64,000 nucleotides of DNA from Kibdelosporangium sp. MJ126-NF4 (lineage in GTDB: Bacteria > Actinomycetota > Actinomycetes > Mycobacteriales > Pseudonocardiaceae). Under the pieces are notes generated by a model. It was not told the DNA's origin. It saw only the letters and a list, made by a program, of their open reading frames with translations, and ran no database searches. Below are positions 61,783 to 64,000 of the stretch, in pieces. Position 1 is the stretch's first letter, and each line of letters begins with the position of its first letter. The stretch is from assembly GCF_000826545.1 (NCBI RefSeq), contig NZ_CDME01000008.1, positions 682,001 to 746,000 on the forward strand, read 5' to 3'. Both the position numbers and the translations under genes were made by a program.

Positions 61783-62771
61783 GTACCGGCGAGGGCGAGG
61801 TTCGCGTCGACCCGCACGCCGACGACGATCGCCTCGCCATGGGATTGCCGCACAAGGTCGTCACCCGTCTGCCCCTCGATCTGGACGACGTTTACCAGGC
61901 CCTGGCCCCGAAGTCGCCCAAAGAGCTCGTGACGATCGCCGAGAGCGTCGAGGAGTCGTTCCCATGGCGCTACGTCGCCGGAACGCTCCTCGCATTCGCC
62001 GGTGATCCGCGAATTCGGCCGGAGTGCCCCGAGATGCTCGACATCCCTGGCGGCATGATCCCGATCGGCCTGCCTGTCTCAGCTGTCGACGCGGTGGTAC
62101 GCGAGTGGGAACAGCAAGGTGTGCAACGCGACTGGATAGTGAAGGAGTGCCCGCGGCACACGGTTGAGATCCGGCCGTTTCGAATGATGCGCCATCCGGT
62201 GACCAACTACGAGTACTTCCGGTTCATGCGGGACACCGAACGGTGGCCGACGCCGACATCCTGGCAGTTCGGTGCCTACCCGCACGAACGCGCCAACCAT
62301 CCTGTGTGGACGGTCACCGAGCGGGACGCGGACTCCTACGCAACCTGGCTGTCCGAACGCACAGCGCGCTCCTTCCGCCTTCCGACCGAAGCGGAATGGG
62401 AATACGCCGCTGCCGGGCCGGTTCCGCGGGAGTATCCGTGGGGTGACGCCTTCGACGAACACGCGACGAACACCGTCGAGGCCGGTCCGCTGTCCACCAC
62501 ACCGGTCGGTATCTACCCGATGGGCCGAAGCCCGTTCGGTGTCGACGACATGGCGGGGAACGTCGAAGAGTTCGTCGCCGACGACTACGCCCCATACCCG
62601 GGCGGCGAGTCCGTCGAGGACGACCTGACCACAGGCCGCCCTCGCTATCGCGTCACCAGGGGCGGCAGCTTCTCGAGGTTCGGTGACCTCGCCCGCTGCC
62701 GACGCAGGCACGGCCAATATCCACGGTTCATGTACGCCGTCGGATTTCGGCTCGTCGAGGACACCGCCTGA
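61779..62771 (+). CDS. toxD: formylglycine-generating-enzyme-like protein, ToxD-like
   Basis: 330 residues from the coupled ATG 61779. The first 110 residues precede the FGE-sulfatase (PF03781) domain. That domain is recognised by RLPTEAEWEYAAAG, YPWGDAFDEHATN, VDDMAGNVEEFVAD, VTRGGSFSRFGDLARCRRRHG and VGFRLVED. One cysteine lies in ARCRRRH, where true formylglycine-generating enzymes have a copper-binding pair, so the chemistry differs. ToxD of the toxoflavin cluster has this domain and acts in assembly of the 1,2,4-triazine ring, with ToxC as its neighbour. Confidence 0.8.
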   Translation: MSTGEGEVRVDPHADDDRLAMGLPHKVVTRLPLDLDDVYQALAPKSPKELVTIAESVEESFPWRYVAGTLLAFAGDPRIRPECPEMLDIPGGMIPIGLPVSAVDAVVREWEQQGVQRDWIVKECPRHTVEIRPFRMMRHPVTNYEYFRFMRDTERWPTPTSWQFGAYPHERANHPVWTVTERDADSYATWLSERTARSFRLPTEAEWEYAAAGPVPREYPWGDAFDEHATNTVEAGPLSTTPVGIYPMGRSPFGVDDMAGNVEEFVADDYAPYPGGESVEDDLTTGRPRYRVTRGGSFSRFGDLARCRRRHGQYPRFMYAVGFRLVEDTA

Positions 62772-62790
62772 ATGAGGGAACACCTGGCCA

Positions 62791-63480
62791 TCACATCTGG
62801 TCGGTGCCGCCGTTGGGGACAGCGCGGGCCAGACCGGTCTGGTAGGCGATGACAACGAGTTGCGCGCGGTCGCGTGCGTCCAGCTTGGTCATGGCGCGCT
62901 GCACGTGGGCGCGGACGGTGAAAGGGCTGAGGTACAACCGATCAGCGATCTCCATGTTGGACAGGCCGGTCGCGACGAGAGCAACCATCTCGCGTTCGCG
63001 CGGGGTGAGTGCGGCGAGTTGTTCCGGATGGCGTGGTGGAGAGTCGACCGGCGTGGCGAGGAAACGGGCCACCAGGGAGCGGGTCGCCGCGGGGGACAGG
63101 AGGGTGTCGCCGTTGGCGATCGTGCGCACGGCGTCCAGCAGGTCCTGGGCCTGGATCCCCTTGCCGACGAAGCCGCTGGCCCCTGCGCGCAGGGCTTGTG
63201 CGATGTACTCGTCGGTCTCGTACGTGGTGAGGATCAGTATGCGGGTGGCACGCAGATCCGGATCGGCGCAGATCTCCAAGGTGGCGGTGAGGCCGTCCGT
63301 GCCAGGCATCCGGATGTCCGTGATCACCACGTCCGGGCGCAATTCGCGCGTCAGGGCCACCGCTTCCCTGCCGTCGCCTGCCTCGCCGACCACGGTGATG
63401 TCGTCGGCGCTGTCGAGGAGAGTGCGGAAAGCACTGCGGAGCAGCGCCTGGTCGTCGGCGAGGAGAACTCGGATTGTCAC
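62791..63480 (-). CDS. NarL/LuxR-type response regulator
   Basis: 229 residues from GTG 63480. The receiver domain has the acidic pair ADDQ and phospho-aspartate in DVVITDIRMPGTDG. A LuxR helix-turn-helix closes it (LTPREREMVALVATGLSNME, LSPFTVRAHVQRAMTKL). It overlaps the kinase stop by 3 bases (GTGA), so the two are coupled. Target genes cannot be told; it converges on the toxD-like gene but need not control the cluster. Confidence 0.92.
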   Translation of the reverse strand: MTIRVLLADDQALLRSAFRTLLDSADDITVVGEAGDGREAVALTRELRPDVVITDIRMPGTDGLTATLEICADPDLRATRILILTTYETDEYIAQALRAGASGFVGKGIQAQDLLDAVRTIANGDTLLSPAATRSLVARFLATPVDSPPRHPEQLAALTPREREMVALVATGLSNMEIADRLYLSPFTVRAHVQRAMTKLDARDRAQLVVIAYQTGLARAVPNGGTDQM

Positions 63481-64000
63481 GGCGTCATTCCTCTTTGCAG
63501 GTGTGCTGTCTCCTCGCCTGGCAGAGGCAGGTGGGCGGTGACAAGGAAGCCACCCTGGGGTCGCGCGTCCGCGGTGAGGGTTCCGCCGACCGCGGTAGCC
63601 CGTTCACGCATTCCGATCAGACCGTAGCCGGGTGGGCGCTCCGGAGGTGTGCGGGAGCCCCCGCCGTCGTCGGTGACGGTGACGGTCACCTGGTCGCGGT
63701 TCCAGGCGAGGTGTACCTGGGCGCTACCGGTGGCGGCGTGCTTGGTCACGTTGGTCAGGGCCTCTTGGATGATGCGGTAGGCGGTGAGGTCCGCGGCCGG
63801 TGGCAGCGGTCTGGACGTGCCGTCCTCGCGCATCGACACCTCCAGGCCCGCGCGGCGGAAGGCACTCAACAACGTGGGGACCTGTGACAGGCCGGGCGCC
63901 GGATCGGAGAGCGCGGATGTGTCGTCGGGCTGGCGCAGCAGACCGACCGTGGCCCGCAGTTCGTCGAGGGCATGGCGGGTGGTCTTGACCAGTTCCGCCA
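63477..64000 (-). CDS. sensor histidine kinase, carboxyl part (runs off the window)
   Basis: The frame is open from the right edge. It starts with the end of a HisKA_3 dimerisation helix (TTRHALDELRATVGLLRQ), followed by the ATPase domain: RIIQEALTNVTKHA (N box), VTDDGGG (D/G1 box) and YGLIGMRERA (G2). This is the NarX/DesK-type kinase partner of the coupled response regulator. Sensor domain and start lie outside the window. Confidence 0.9.
   Translation of the reverse strand, partial: AELVKTTRHALDELRATVGLLRQPDDTSALSDPAPGLSQVPTLLSAFRRAGLEVSMREDGTSRPLPPAADLTAYRIIQEALTNVTKHAATGSAQVHLAWNRDQVTVTVTDDGGGSRTPPERPPGYGLIGMRERATAVGGTLTADARPQGGFLVTAHLPLPGEETAHLQRGMTP

Noticed and set aside
1..64000. 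tRNA, rRNA, intact transposase or integrase genes
   Set aside because: I found no tRNA-like T-loop in a cloverleaf context, no rRNA sequence and no transposase or integrase motifs in any open frame.

Overview
The window is high-GC DNA with GTG and TTG starts, many secreted hydrolases, several TetR, MarR, PadR and MerR regulators and one natural-product gene cluster. That fits a filamentous actinomycete, most likely of the Pseudonocardiaceae (Amycolatopsis, Kibdelosporangium or Lentzea type). This is inferred from gene content; there is no rRNA or other phylogenetic marker here. I saw no tRNA, rRNA, intact insertion sequence or CRISPR array.

1-32 kb is an accessory and housekeeping mosaic. 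It opens with a self-regulated MarR/drug-efflux pair, followed by a two-gene nuclease-helicase plus EVE-HNH cassette (2503-5382) that looks like phage defence. Next come an epoxide hydrolase, a methyltransferase, cytidine deaminase, TetR/nitroreductase, and a secreted papain-like protease coupled to a membrane-anchored partner. A decayed RraA-like gene and a TetR/MFS pair with a 32-bp operator follow, then an HxlR regulator and a cysteine-synthase-like enzyme. A 1299-residue secreted protein joins a PI-PLC domain to a GH18 chitinase. Between 19 and 28 kb lie an arginase-like/ThDP-enzyme pair, two short-chain dehydrogenases, hydrolases, Hsp20 and a MerR-type regulator, then a FAD-Rieske oxidoreductase and a phosphodiesterase/LysR divergent pair.

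32-45 kb holds a secreted NlpC-like protein with five near-identical 144-bp VCBS repeats. A scrap zone (33.7-35.1 kb) contains a frameshifted cas5 remnant and an M24-peptidase fragment. Tryptophanase follows, then an MFS pump and an NmrA-like gene that share an operator motif with a PadR gene. A MerR-led group of three MerB-family genes has no merA. Last is a secreted protein of unknown function preceded by palindromes of StrR-binding type.

45.8-62.8 kb is the most interesting part. Two StrR/ParB-type regulators and a large LuxR-family ATPase regulator lie upstream of homologues of all but one of the toxoflavin genes: GTP cyclohydrolase II (toxB), N-methyltransferase (toxA), WD-repeat protein (toxC) and formylglycine-generating-enzyme-like protein (toxD). 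With them are a cobalamin-dependent radical SAM enzyme, an O-methyltransferase-type enzyme, a quinone-oxidoreductase-type enzyme and an MFS exporter. I read this as an actinobacterial 7-azapteridine (toxoflavin/fervenulin/reumycin-type) pathway with extra tailoring; no toxE-type deaminase is present. The window ends inside a two-component histidine kinase gene with its LuxR-type response regulator.
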